The notes below the pieces were generated by a model. That model made no database searches. It saw only the letters and a program-made list of their open reading frames with translations, and was not told where the DNA came from. From Ecdyonurus torrentis (lineage: Eukaryota > Arthropoda > Insecta > Ephemeroptera > Heptageniidae), in assembly GCA_949318235.1 (NCBI GenBank), contig OX439133.1, forward strand, positions 32,161,752 through 32,225,751: a DNA stretch of 64,000 nt. The letters run 5' to 3'. The position numbers and the translations under genes are program-made. Shown here piece by piece: positions 1-12,664 of the stretch. How positions within the stretch are numbered: the stretch's first letter is position 1; every line of letters begins with the position of its first letter.

Positions 1-793
1 GGCACCCAAATATGAGTGCTGAGACGCAAGTCTTTTTGTATGCAAATTTGTCATTAATAATTCCTTTAATATAAATTTAACGTTCAAATTACTGGAGGAT
101 TTGGTTTGGTTAATAGGAATTGAAATTGAATCATTGAACCTACCTAATTATAGCAAAATATCAGTTAAAATAATTTATTTCCAATGTAACACAAGAGGAT
201 ATTTTAATACAAATTAATGAAATTATTATATAATAATGATAGTAAATGAAATATAAGTATTACGTAGAAATATACTTATATCCTAATTTTTAACAAAACC
301 AAAATTTATGAATAATTTTGAATAAATAATTTATATACTTAAAGTTTAAAACAATGAAAATCATCGCTGGATATTGTATTTTAATATCAGTGGTTATATA
401 ATCAAACTTTTTCAAATTTGCAGTCGTGTAGGTAGCCAAGAAACATTTATCAATATTAATAATAAATAATATTAATGTTAATCGACCCAGGCAGGTCATA
501 TACTAATATACTGTAACTGTTAGTCACATAATATTTAACATGGTAGTTTTGCCATTATTTGACTAGAATATAAATATTTATTCTATGAAAAATCAAAATT
601 ATATAATTGTATTTCTTTTTATTATTAAATATCCATGTTTTAGTACAAAATAAGGAATTTAAAAAAGGCTTGCTTTTATATTGAATTATTCTAAAAAAAA
701 CTAAAATTAATTATAAAATTTATTTTTATTATTTTATTATTACTATAATATAAGGTTAAATAAAATCGATTAATTAAAAATATATAGAATTAA

Positions 794-3700
794 TTAAGGG
801 AGTAGTGTACTGACCTTGTATCTCAAAAACTAGACGAATTTTGGGTTTAAATTTGGTGTCATGGGCCTTTTCGAATCCGACACGACCGCGCCCCCTCGTC
901 ATCAAAAATCTCAAATAGTGGCAAGAAGCCTGTATAGCAACACAAAGCATGTCAATTATGACCCTAAGGACCATTTTATTTGACCTAGTTAAAATTAAGC
1001 CAGGGTCATGAAACTTGCAGGATCTTAAGTACAACTCTTGCCCTTTTAATTTCTGACGTTTTCAACCCCTGAATTTGCCCACTTCGACCTTATTTAAGGG
1101 GTTGAATAGGGTCGCATTTGCCACCATTTGAGTTTTGAAGGTGCAAGGAGGAACTTTTAATAAAAAAACAAACCCCGGGGCGGATGTTAATTAAATGAGC
1201 ACCTATGGTGGTCCAACAAATGAGGATGCTGAACAAGGGTCTAAATATTTAATTTTCAACCCTTAAGGGGTGTTTCAGGGTTGTTCAATAACGATATAGA
1301 AGTTCTCCGATTTTGACGCAACCAACGGCGTTACCGGGGTTAATTGACCCTACAAAGACGATGGTGACCACCAAAAATTATAAAATTGACCCCTGGAGGA
1401 TTTAAGGGTGCCAGCCCTGCGATTTAAAGTTTTCTGATTTCAGTGCAATCCACGTTGGTACTGGGGTAACTTGAACTGACTAAGACGCTGGTGACCACCA
1501 AAAATTGTAAAATTGACCCCTGGAGGATTTAAGGGTGCCACTCCTGCGAATTAAAGTTTTCTGATTTCAGTGCAATCCACGTTGGTACTGGGGTAACTTG
1601 AACTGACTAAGACGATGGTGACCACCAAAAAGTGTTAAATTGACCCCTGGAGGATTTAAGGGTGCCACCCCTGTGAACAAAAATTCTCCGATTTTAATGC
1701 AATTAGCGTTGGTACTGGGGTAACTTGAACAAACTAAGACGATGGTGACCAACAAAAATTGTAAAATTGACCCCTGGAGGATTTAAGGGTGCCATGCACC
1801 CCTGCGAACTAAAATTCTCCGATTTTAGTGCAATCAGCGTTGGTACTGGGGTAACTTGAACTGACTAAGACGATGGTGACCACCAAAAAGTGTTAAATTG
1901 AACCCTGGAGGATTTAAGGGTACAACCCCTGCGAACAAAAATTCTCCGATTTTAGTGCAATCAGCGTTGGTACTGGGGTAACTTGAACTGACTAAGACGA
2001 TGGTGACCACCAAAAAGTGTTCAATTGACCCCTGGAGGATTTAAGGGTGCCACCCCTGCGAACAAAAATTCTTCGATTTCAGTGTAATCAGCGTTGGTAC
2101 TGGGGTAACTTGAACAAACTAAGACATGGTGACCACATAAAATTGTAAAATTGACCATTGGAGGATTTTAAGGGTGCCACCCCTGCAAACCAAAATTTTC
2201 TAAATTCAGTGCAATCCATCTTCCAGGGGTTAATTTTACTATTGTTGGTGGTCACCGTCATCTAAGTTGGTTCAAGTTAGCCCAGTACCAACGTTGAATT
2301 CACTAAAATTGGAGAATTTTTATTCGCAGGGGTGGAACCCTTAAAATCCTCCAGGGGTCAATTAACCATTGTTGCTGGTCACCGTCATCTTAGATGGTTC
2401 AAGTTAACCCAGTACAAACATTGATTGCACTGAAATCGAAGAATTTTTGTTCACAGGGGTGTCACCCTTAAATCCTCCGTGGGTCAATTTTACAATTTTT
2501 GTTGGACACCATCGTCTTGGTTAGTTCAAGTTATCCCAATACCAACGTTGATTCCACTGAAATTGGAGAATTTTTATTCGCAGGGGTGGCACCCTTAAAT
2601 CCTCCGTGGGTCAATTTTACAATTTTTGTTGGTCACCATCGTCTTAGTTTGTTCAAGTTACCCCAGTACCAACGCTAATTGCATTAAAATCGGAGAATTT
2701 TTGTTCACAGGGGTGGCACCCTTAAATCCTCCAGGGGTCAATTTTACAATTTTTGGTGGTCACCAGCGTCTTAGTCAGTTCAAGTTACCCCAGTACCAAC
2801 GTGGATTGCACTGAAATCAGAAAACTTTAATTCGCAGGGGTGGCACCCTTAAATCCTCCAGGGGTCAATTTTACAATTTTTTGTGGTCACCAGCGTCTTA
2901 GTCAGTTCAAGTTACCCCAGTACCAACGTGGATTGCACTGAAATCAGAAAACTTTAAATCGCAGGGGTGGCACCCTTAAATCCTCCGTGGGTCAATTTTA
3001 CAATTTTTGTTGGTCACCATCGTCTTATTTTGTTCAAGTTACCCCAGTACCAACGCTAATTGCATTAAAATCGGAGATTTTTTGTTCACAGGGGTGGCAC
3101 CCTTAAATCCTCCAGGGGTCAATTTAACACTTTTTGGTGGTCACCATCGTCTTAGTCAGTTCAAGTTACCCCAGTACCAACGTGGATTGCACTGAAATCA
3201 GAAAACTTTAAATCGCAGGGCTGGCACCCTTAAATCCTCCAGGGGTCAATTTTATAATTTTTGGTGGTCACCATCGTCTTTGTAGGGTCAATTAACCCTG
3301 GTAACGCCGTTGGTTGCGTCAAAATCGGAGAACTTCTGTATCGTTATTGAACAACCCTGAAACACCCCTTAAGGGTTGAAAATTAAATATTTAGACCCTT
3401 GTTCAGCATCCTCATTTGTTGGACCACCATAGGTGCTCATTTAATTAACATCCGCCCCGGGGTTTGTTTTTTTATTAAAAGTTCCTCCTTGCACCTTCAA
3501 AACTCAAATGGTGGCAAATGCGACCCTATTCAACCCCTTAAATAAGGTCGAAGTGGGCAAATTCAGGGGTTGAAAACGTCAGAAATTAAAAGGGCAAGAG
3601 TTGTACTTAAGATCCTGCAAGTTTCATGACCCTGGCTTAATTTTAACTAGGTCAAATAAAATGGTCCTTAGGGTCATAATTGACATGCTCTGTGTTGCTA

Positions 3701-4045
3701 TACAGGCTTCTTGCCACTATTTGAGATTTTTGATGACGAGGGGGCGCGGTCGTGTCGGATTCGAAAAGGCCCATTGTGTAGCTAAGGAACACACCTATAG
3801 CTCTGATAAAAATTTCAAGATGTTTGACCATCCAAAAAAAAAAGAAAAAATTATTGAAATTAACATTGGGCCTTATGGGCTTAAAATTTCAAAAAATCAT
3901 ATAAAATTAATTTGCATGATGACCTTCCAAAGTTACTGTATATTTGAAATTTTCTCAAGCTGAAGTATCCTTGTGCAAAATTTCAGCTTTTTTTGACAAG
4001 AAAAGTTTGAGTTTAATGGCAAACGTCGGTACCCTACTACGCTAG
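794..4045 (+). mobile_element. MITE family E, copy 1, split by foldback FB1
   Basis: The left part (794-862) starts TTAAGGGAGTAG. The right part (3773 to about 4045) ends GGTACCCTACTAC, an imperfect inverted copy of the start. Copy 2 (26546-29) and copy 3 (48965 onward) show the uninterrupted sequence across the break. The final TTAA is not preserved at the right end. Confidence 0.7.
863..3772. mobile_element. FB1: 2.9-kb foldback element with internal tandem modules
   Basis: The two halves are near-complete inverted repeats meeting near 2215. Termini are GGGCCTTTTCGAATCCGACA and its complement, next to a GC-rich patch. The outer ~450 bp of each arm are single copy. The inner part of each arm is a tandem array of 124-130-bp modules: the phrase CCCCTGGAGGATTTAAGGG recurs near 1390, 1516, 1645, 1769, 1899 and 2029, and in complement near 2337, 2468, 2596, 2725, 2851, 2982, 3110 and 3230. 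Long inverted repeats built from tandem modules are the design of Drosophila FB/Galileo foldback elements. No transposase is present, so it is non-autonomous. Compared with intact family E, only AT is duplicated at the insertion point, so the target duplication is 2 bp, or absent if the ends are TGGGCC and GGCCCA. Confidence 0.85.
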
Positions 4046-5230
4046 GACATATACATTTTGATGACAGACATGATAGATTCGTGGATTTTACACATAATTT
4101 TAAAAGTATTTTACAAAATATTAAACTTCTCACATTATGAAATATATGATAATATTACTAAATTCGTATCTAGATTTAAACATGATTACTTCAGTAATTT
4201 TTCGAAATAGGTTATGCTAACCTACTCTTTCTTTCCAATTTAAACATTTAATTTACTGTTATATGAACATAAATTTACATTGGTTGAAATAAACATGCAT
4301 GAATCACGTTATTAAAAAATAATATGATTTGAGTAAATATTGATAACTTGATTGATTTTAAACAAAACTAATATTGAGAATTTTCATAAATAATAAGAAA
4401 AAAAAATTTGAATGAATGGATTAGGTTTTAAAAATATCTAATAATATATTTCTTTTTATTATTAAATGTCCATATTATATGTTGTAGTACAATATTATGA
4501 CATTTAAAAAATGCTTGTTTTTATATTGAATAATTCTAAACAAAACTAAAATTAATTATATAGTTTATAAATATTTATATTATTATTATTTTCATATTAT
4601 AGTCAAATAAAATTACTAACGCCTAAGAAAAAAAACTTTTTTTCGAATAGATTTTAAACTTTTGTATTTTTGAACTATAGCTTAAGTAATAAGATAATTA
4701 AAATTGAATGGTAATAAAGATAGCATGCAAATACGAGTGCTCAGATGTATACAGTACAACTGTCGGGCTTTTAAACTTGTTTCCCGGTTGAATTTCTTGC
4801 AATTTCAATAAATTGCTGTGAATAATGACAATGATTGATTTATTGATTTTATCACTTACTAGTTTAAGGACTAGAATAATTATTGTATGCTAATTTTTTA
4901 TTAATTACATTTTTTTCATATATATTTAACAATGCCAAAAGTACAGTTCTAATGGAAAATATAAATAATATTATTGAACTTCTTAATTAATGCAAATTGT
5001 TAGTTTTAATATTTAAGTTTCAATTAATTACAAGCAGACATTATATTTTAGCACAAATTATTATTTAATTTTAATAACAAATAAAATTTTACGAATACAT
5101 GAAATTTGTAGGTTAATTTTTAACAAAAACAAAGTTTAAGAAAACTTTGGTATAAAAACGTAAAATGCTTTAAGTTTGTAGTCATCGCTGGAGATCTTAT
5201 TTTAATTATATCAATGGTTATTTTATACTT

Positions 5231-5632
5231 TGTGGCACCTAAATATTATTTAAAATATATAATATTATTTAGTCCCACACTTTATCATTAGATGTCATAC
5301 AGTTCATGTTTACATATTTTTATGTTGTGTCCACTGCAGATCACGTGGTACTCCTTTTTCCTAGCCGTTCCTAGCTACCTATCTAGCCACCTCTCGCGAG
5401 CACAGGAACCATTCGTTGCTGCGCGGCCCGTAGGTTAAGATGTAAGTCGTACAGTTTGTCCAAATATGCACTCAGCGTCTTTGACGATGAGGTATATGTG
5501 GATAACTGATATACATCAATGGAGTAAGCATCTTTGATGCTGAATCCGCAACCCTAGACGTAAAGTAATTAATATACAGGCCCAAACTAGTATTAAATAT
5601 CAAGCTAAGTAAAAGTAAATGAGACCGCCACA
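5231..5632. mobile_element. Candidate solo LTR, 402 bp
   Basis: It begins TGTGGC and ends GCCACA (TG...CA with short inverted ends) and is flanked by a 4-bp direct repeat, ACTT, at 5227-5230 and 5633-5636. It interrupts an array unit just before the phrase TTCAAATTTGCAGTGG. The equivalent spot in another unit (about 21172-21195) reads straight through as ATTATACTTCTTCACATTTG, which serves as an empty site. The interior has an AT-rich TATA-like stretch and a GC-richer patch at 5385-5430. No internal retrotransposon genes are next to it, which fits LTR-LTR recombination. A short DNA transposon with a 4-bp duplication is the alternative. Confidence 0.55.
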
Positions 5633-5889
5633 ACTTCTATTCTTCAAATTTGCAGTGGTGTTAAATATTTACAATTTTTTTTTACTGAGTATATAGCCAA
5701 GAAAATATTCCCAATGTAATGATAGTTTTGCCAATTTTATCTAAAAAAATTTCCTCCTTATTTTTTTTACGAATCGAAATTATATGTTTAATATTCTTAT
5801 AATTAATTTTAATATCCAAACGTTTAAGTACACTTATATTTTATTTTAAAGATGATAGTTATTGAACAATTCTAAAGAAAACTATTAGT

Positions 5890-6290
5890 TTTTAAATCAA
5901 ATCAATTTATTCATCTTCAAACAAGATACGTCATACACAATCACACATACATATTTTTACACTGTAAAACTGAAAGTAAAGTATAAGAATGGTTGTTTAC
6001 ATAATACGTACAATAGTAGATTTTTTTTTTCATTTTTAGCATAAGACTTGTTACATTTTATATTAACATAGATTAAAAATAAAAATACCAAGTGTGATTA
6101 TTTTTAACCTATCTTATAAGTTATAATAAAACATTTATCAATTTTTTTTTTTTTTTTTTTTTTTACTATTGTTTATTATGTAAACTTAATCTTATACCTT
6201 ACTTTTAATTTTAAAATGTAAAATTACGTATGTATTATTATGTATGAAGTATCTAAAATGACGTTAAAAATAATCACACATCATTTTTTT
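5890..6290. repeat. Diverged inverted-repeat (MITE-like) insert
   Basis: The segment near 5935-6015 is repeated in inverted, diverged form near 6163-6255, around a poly-T run at 6143-6164. The repeated content includes GTATAAG, GTTTACATAAT and ACAATAGTA. Ends and target duplication are not resolved. Confidence 0.4.
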
Positions 6291-8322
6291 ATAATAATGG
6301 AATTTATAGTACTAGGTGAACGGCTGATATCTGACAAATTGAAATTTCACGAATTATAAAATTAACATCAAGTAAAGATGAATTGTTACTTAAAAATTTA
6401 GTTATGTCTAACACATGCAAATACGATTAGATAGTAAAGGCATTCCATTTTAAAGAAAATATGTTAATATGAAAATTCAAGTTTTAGCACCAACTTGTAA
6501 ATTAAATTAGAAATCGTTTTTGACGTGATCATGCATTTATACCACTAATTGTAACAAAAATAAATAAATAAATAATTTTTTGAAAATAAGAAATATTATT
6601 AATTACTTTTTGCAACCTAAAAAAAATATATATTTTTTTTAATGCATTATTTTCATTTGAAAATTATAATACTATATAATATGTTTGGCTATAGATATAA
6701 GTAACGTAGAAATATTTGTTATAAAAATGAAGTTCCTCGTTTGACTATTTTCGTTGCAAGTTGGTCAAATAAATTCGATAAATAAATTAATAAATAAATA
6801 AAAGAAAGTGTTTATATAAGTGTTACGCATAGTTACAATTGCAATAATTGGGAAATATTACTAATTTACTAAATAAAAAAAAAAAAGAAAAAACAGAAAG
6901 AAAGAAAAAAGGTCTTTATTTTGCATAATTAAAATTTCAATAATTATGATATATTACTAATTTTTATTTATTTATATTTATATTATTTATTTTATTTATT
7001 TTAATTAGTCAAATAACAGATTTGAACATCCCTGCGGATTCGACATTTTTAACATTATAATATTAAAGAATACTAACATTTTTTACGTCCAAACAACAAC
7101 ATTTCTCTTATTCGTGACAATATTTTAAAACTATTTCACAAATTACAAAATTTATTATAGTAGTAAACAAATCGTATTTAAAGTGCCTAAAAAAGGTCCC
7201 ATGTAAAAATATAGTAATATAACTAATTAAATTATACCTACGTTTTCTTTTGCTTTAAAATATATGTCAAATCATCTGAACATAAATTTACTCTGATTGA
7301 AAGAAAAATTGCTTTAATCACATAATTAAAATAAAATATTATATAATTAAATGTCGATAACATGGTTGATTTTAAACAAAACTAATATTTGATTTTTTAT
7401 TACAAATAATAATTTACTTAATAAATTAAACTAATGAAAGCTTGAGGTCATGTAGGGTTATCGCATAAAAATATTTACTATTGCACGTTCTGCGTGTGAG
7501 AAATCACTTTACTATTTTTTTTTGGTCATTTTTCATATTTTATTTAAGATTTTTTGTTTTCTAAATGTATTTTTAACTTTAGTTCAAATATATAATTATA
7601 GTCAAAAGTTTATAAAATCATGCAAATACGAGTGCTGAGACAGACACATTAAAAACTGCCAGAATTTTAAACTTCATTGCCCTGATGAATTTAATGCATT
7701 TCTTTTCAATAAATTCAGTTCAATTTATGATTTCTTTATGGACTAGAGTATTAACCTTATTCTATTATATGCGAATTTTTCATAGAAAATATTTTAAAAT
7801 AAATTTTATGATGCAAATAGCACAGATAGTGCATTATGAATAGTATTATCGGACATTTTAAATCATTGCCAAATTTTAGTTTAAATATTTAATATGGTGT
7901 CTATTAAAAACGAACGGACATTATATTCTATCACAATTTAATATGAAATAGTTAGACAAAAAGGAAATTTAAGGAATGGAATTATATTTCTACCTTAATT
8001 ATTTATAAAACTAATATTTAAAATACAATTTGGCATGAGCAAATTTATATATATATATACCGTTATAACATAATACTGAAACCAACGCTTCTAGAAATTA
8101 TATTTTAATCAGCCTTGTAGTCGTTATTTAAATTTTCTATAACGCTGGCATTATTTTCATTTCAGACTATAACTTTGGGTCACAGAACCAATTCCGATTC
8201 TAACCATTTCCATAACTTTGACGATAATGTTAACTCTAATATTGGTCCCCAACTATAACGTTACCTTTAACGCGTTATCGTTTTTTTTTTTTTTTTTTTT
8301 TTTTTTTGCACGAGCTGTATTT

Positions 8323-8661
8323 TTAAGGCGGGAAATCAGCTACTGCGGGATTTGACTAAAAAGTTGTAAAGACAGAAAAATCTGAAATTTAACACAGTGA
8401 TACATTAGGGTTAGATAACCTAAAAAATGTAAAAATTTTGGGGGGTCACCTTGCTAGATTTTGAATTACGATTTTTTGAAGTTTTAGTCCCATAAGAGCC
8501 CATGTTAATTTCAATAATTAATTTCTCTCTTATCTGATGGTCACGGGCGCTGAAATTTTTATCAAGGGTAGCTGTCACCATTAACTTTAAGATGGCATAA
8601 AAAAATTAGGAACTTTCCTTTTTAGATTTCGAGATGCAAGTGAACTGAAGAGAACCCTTAA
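8323..8661 (+). mobile_element. MITE family D, copy 1
   Basis: It begins TTAAGGCGGGAAATCAGCTA and ends AACCCTTAA, so TTAA lies at both ends (8323-8326, 8658-8661). Shared landmarks with other copies are TTTGACTAAAAAGTTG, CCCATAAGAGCCCATGTTAA and TTTTTAGATTT. It carries no coding sequence. A 27-base T run lies just upstream. The AACGTTA-rich flanks (8215-8280 and 8915-8995) may belong to a further element that hosts this one. Confidence 0.75.
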
Positions 8662-10602
8662 TGAATTTTGAGAATTTTCATTACTTTAATTATATATGAA
8701 GATAATATTTTACTTTACACATCTACTTATTAAAATATAAAAAAATTATTTTTATTTATTGTTTCTCTCGCCTTGTCAGTTTATTTTGTTTCTTAGTCAA
8801 TGTAAAGTAAAAAAATACTTCCAAAAATAACTGTATTAATTATGTTGCTGTGTTAACTTCAATTTTTGTTAATGTATAACTAAAAAAATGTAACTTATTG
8901 AAATGTTGTATTAAAACGTTGAAATGTATGAAACGTTATATTGAACTTAACGTTAACGACATACGTTAAACGACTTAAACGCGTACCAGGACTGAAATTT
9001 ATATTTATGGTTATAAAATATTTTTTTCAACTTTGCAGTGGTTATTATTAATATTGGTTACTATTGTAGCCCAGATACTCAAGACGCGCGCCGCAGAAAA
9101 ATTTTTATGATACAGTTTACAGTTCACCTACCTTTGCAACACTATACTATAACATAAACATAATATTAACTTACTACGAATCAAAATAACAATTTTTTTT
9201 TTTAGATACCATATTCATTTATTCTTTCAAGTACACTTATAAAAATTTTAAGATGCCAAACAAAACTTTGATTAATTCTAAACAAAACTGATTTTTATTA
9301 ATTATTTTAACATAAATTACAATTTAGTGAAATAAAATTGCTAAAGGTATAGGATAGCGTAGATGGCAGCACGATATTTTTAGATAGAAAAACATTAGCT
9401 GTTATCCAATATTGCCAAATTTTTATTATGTAAATTTTCATACTTAAAAGTGCTTGTGATTTGCTGGAACTGATTTCTACAGTTTCTTCATTTTTCACAG
9501 AATATATAAAAGTTAGTTATTGAATTTTACAATTATATTAATTAAAATTTCACATTACGAAAGTTATTATCACAGTATTCATTCGTATCAAGATCTAATA
9601 GCAAGAATCAGTTTGTATTACTAATTATATTAAATACTAACTTTTTCTTTCTATTTAAAATGTTTAAAATCCCATGAATACAACTTTGCACTGATTGAAC
9701 ATATAAATAAAATAAAATATTATTGGAGTAAATATCGATAACAGGGTTAATTTTAAACAAAACTGATACTGAGATTTTTATGTGCATTAATATTTTAATT
9801 AAGAAAGGAACATTTAACGAAGGGATGATTTATTGCATTATAATATATATGAAATTTACTTTTCCAGTTAAAACTAAAATTAACTTTGAATAAAATTTAT
9901 TTATTTTATATAATTATATTATTATTTTTTGATACAAGCGCACCCTTTATTTTGGTACCAATTAATACGTAATTACTAATTAAATAATAATAATATAATT
10001 ATTAATAAAATTATTTATTTATTATTATTGTTTTATTATTTATTTATTAATATAATTATTTTGTATTCTTTGAATTTCAGCAATACTATAATAATTCAAA
10101 AATAAATTGCATGAGCTACAGCTCATTATTATACCGTTAACGTTATAATGTTATACCATAATATTAAAATCATTGCTTCTTTCATCGTTTTATGCTTGTA
10201 CCTGTGTTGTACTTCTTTAACTTTGCAATGTGGTATTATTAAATATTTATTAAACTTTGTAACTATTATAGTCTAAATACTCAAAACCAACATAAAAACT
10301 AATTTATCATCAGTAATATAAATTTGCTATTTGTATCACTAGATTTTTTTTCTTTCATTTACTACTGAACAAATTAAATAACTTGTTTTTTTTTTCTACA
10401 TAAGTATCTACACGCTAAACTACACCCATATAAACTTTACTACATGCAAATCAATATATTGAACATTCTAAATAAAACTAATTTTTGTAATATATTTTAT
10501 TATGAAATAATTTATTTATAGCTAAAATCTATATAAAATTAAAAATCAGAAGCAATCAGGTTATCATAAAGGAGTACATACATTTTAATAATATATTAAT
10601 AT

Positions 10603-11129
10603 TAGGGCTGTAAAAAACTCGAAATATTTTTAGCCCGGGCTGAAATTTTTTAATCCGGTTTGACTTGAAACCCGGGTTTAGCTTGAAATCGAGCTTAAAC
10701 TCGAAAAACGAGCCAAAGCTCGGAAAGCTCGACATTTGAGCCAAAGTTTAAAAACGAGCCTTCGAGCCTATGAAGAAAAAAGCTCGATTTTTATTATGAA
10801 AAAATTCTTTTTGAAGGATAAAAAACATAAATAAAATAAAATAATTTTTAAAAATATTTTAAACAGCTTATTTTGCATGATAGAATATTAAAAATGCCAT
10901 TTTAAACCAAAACTACAAAAAAAAATTTCTTTGCTTTCTTCAAAAATTGTACTATAGCTCGATTTATTTTCAAAAGCTCGTTTTTTTCACGAGTCATTTA
11001 CGAGCTTAACTAAAAAAAGCTCGTTTTCGAGCTAAAAGCTCGAAACCCGGGTTTACCATTTTCAAAAAAACGAGCACCCGAAGATTTGGGCCCGGGCGGG
11101 TGCTCGACCGGTTTAGATTTACAGCTCTA
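10603..11129. mobile_element. hAT-type MITE, copy 1
   Basis: Terminal inverted repeats are TAGGGCTGTAAA and TTTACAGCTCTA. They are flanked by a perfect 8-bp target duplication, ATTAATAT (10595-10602 and 11130-11137), the length typical of hAT transposons. The interior is filled with CGAGCT/AGCTCG and CCCGGG motifs in both orientations, giving extensive hairpin potential. It has no transposase. Confidence 0.85.
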
Positions 11130-12241
11130 ATTAATATTATTAATATAATAATGTAATAACATTTGAAATTGTTATTTGCTGGGAAATACAAATTTGATTT
11201 AATCAGATGACACGAATAAAACGAATATAAAGATTCATAATTTATTTATTTTTATTTATTTATTTTTGTTACAATCAGTGGCATAAATGCATGATCACGT
11301 CAAATTTTTTTCAAGTAAAATTAAAGATAAATAATATGATTACTTCATAAAATTTTACAATTTACAGTACAAAAATAATTAAAATAATATATAAATATTA
11401 TGAAGATCTCAACACTGTAAATGGTTAGAAATATATAACTAAATAAATTAAGCTAAATTTTTTTTTCCGTTTAGAGTGTTTAAAATCACATGAATATAAA
11501 TTTACACTGATTGAAATAAGCTTGCGTTAAACAAATCATCAGCGATTACACGTAATTCAAAGTGTTTGTAATTTGTTGATGGGAAATGTAACATTATTTG
11601 ATTCAGACAGATTTTTCGTGTTTCACATATTTATGAAAATTTAATTATTAGATTTAACAGAAAATATAATTAACAGAAAATATAATTAACATTTCAAAAC
11701 TAATCATAATTGTTTTAAAATCGTATGAACATCCGAACGCCATCGTTTTTCTAAAAAGAATCCAGTCATATAGATAATTATATTATACTAATTTTTTCTT
11801 TTCATTTAAAATGTTTAAAATCTCAAGACTACAAATATATTCCCGGATTAAAATAAACTTGCGTTAAACACATCATTAAAATAAAATATTGTCAAAGTAA
11901 ATATTGATAACTTTGATGATTCTAAACAAAACTGCTATTGAGAATTTTATATGCATGCGAATATTTAATTAAGAAAACTAAAATAACTTAATGAAGGGAC
12001 GAGGTCGTATAGGGTTATTGCATAAAATATTAAATTTACTATTGCATGATTTTGGTGAAATTACCTAAGTATTTTCAACTTTTTTTTCTCTGTTCTTGTT
12101 TTAATTAAAAGGTAATAAATATTCAATTACGAGATGGGCATTTTTTTACTCATATGGACCAAAAGAATCTTATTCTCTCCTTACGCGAATTTCTCATTAA
12201 TGACTTATTTTCATAAATAATTTGACTATATACGCGAGTAG

Positions 12242-12396
12242 TTAAAGGCATAGAACACATTGAACAAAAACATGTCTAAAAATACCTAAGTATCAACGTT
12301 AATTTGATCGGAGTCATTAATTTCTAATTTATTTTCCATTTACAAAATGTCAGATGCATGTTTATGACGTCACAGCTTACTAGTCAACGCGCGCGG
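12242..12396 (+). mobile_element. MITE family H, copy 1 (3'-truncated)
   Basis: It starts TTAAAGGCATAGAACACATT and matches copy 2 (27158-27404) through the segment TTTGTGACGTC-like/CAACGCGCG. It is cut off at about 12396, where a transposase fragment begins. Confidence 0.6.
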
Positions 12397-12664
12397 AAAC
12401 AGGTGTTTCCAGGTAGAAGGCTTGGTCGAGATGGACCTATTGCATGGGCTCTTAAGATCACTTGACCTCAGCCCCCTCTCCAAATTTCTTCCTCTGGGGC
12501 TACGTCAAGGATAAAGTCTTTAAAACACCAGTGAGTGACGTGCGAGAGCTGAAGCAGAGGATCACCACCGGCCCGCCATCCAGTCCATCACGCCGCAAAT
12601 GCTCCATAATGTGTGGCGCGAGCTAGGGGTTCGTCGCAGCCAACGGTGCCCACGTAAAGATAAC
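12397..12664 (+). pseudogene. Decayed Tc1/mariner-like (IS630-type) transposase, C-terminal fragment
   Basis: Conceptual translation in alternating frames gives, in order, VFPGRRLGRDGPIAW (about 12403-12447), RSLDLSP (12455-12475), NFFLWGYVKDKVF (12483-12521) continuing to VRELKQRIT, and IQSITPQMLHNVWREL (12578-12625). These match the C-terminal half of animal DDE transposases, whose usual form here is WPPRSPDLTP.DFFLWGYVK. At least two frameshifts, between 12447 and 12483 and near 12570, make it non-functional, and the N-terminal part is missing. It is much more GC-rich than its surroundings. A run of about 20 A follows at 12680. Family placement is from memory of the motifs. Confidence 0.75.

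Noticed and set aside
1567..3195. Several nearly identical 62-aa ORFs (1567-1755 minus, 2626-2814 and 3007-3195 plus)
   Set aside because: They are the same frame repeated in FB1's tandem modules and mirrored arms; no start context, domain or splice support.
863..3772. CRISPR-like array
   Set aside because: The repeats are ~127 bp with no short spacers, inside a palindromic eukaryotic transposon.
774..3963. ORFs of 86 and 120 aa sharing the same N-terminus
   Set aside because: The identity is produced by the FB1 inverted repeat and its family E host; they read across element boundaries.
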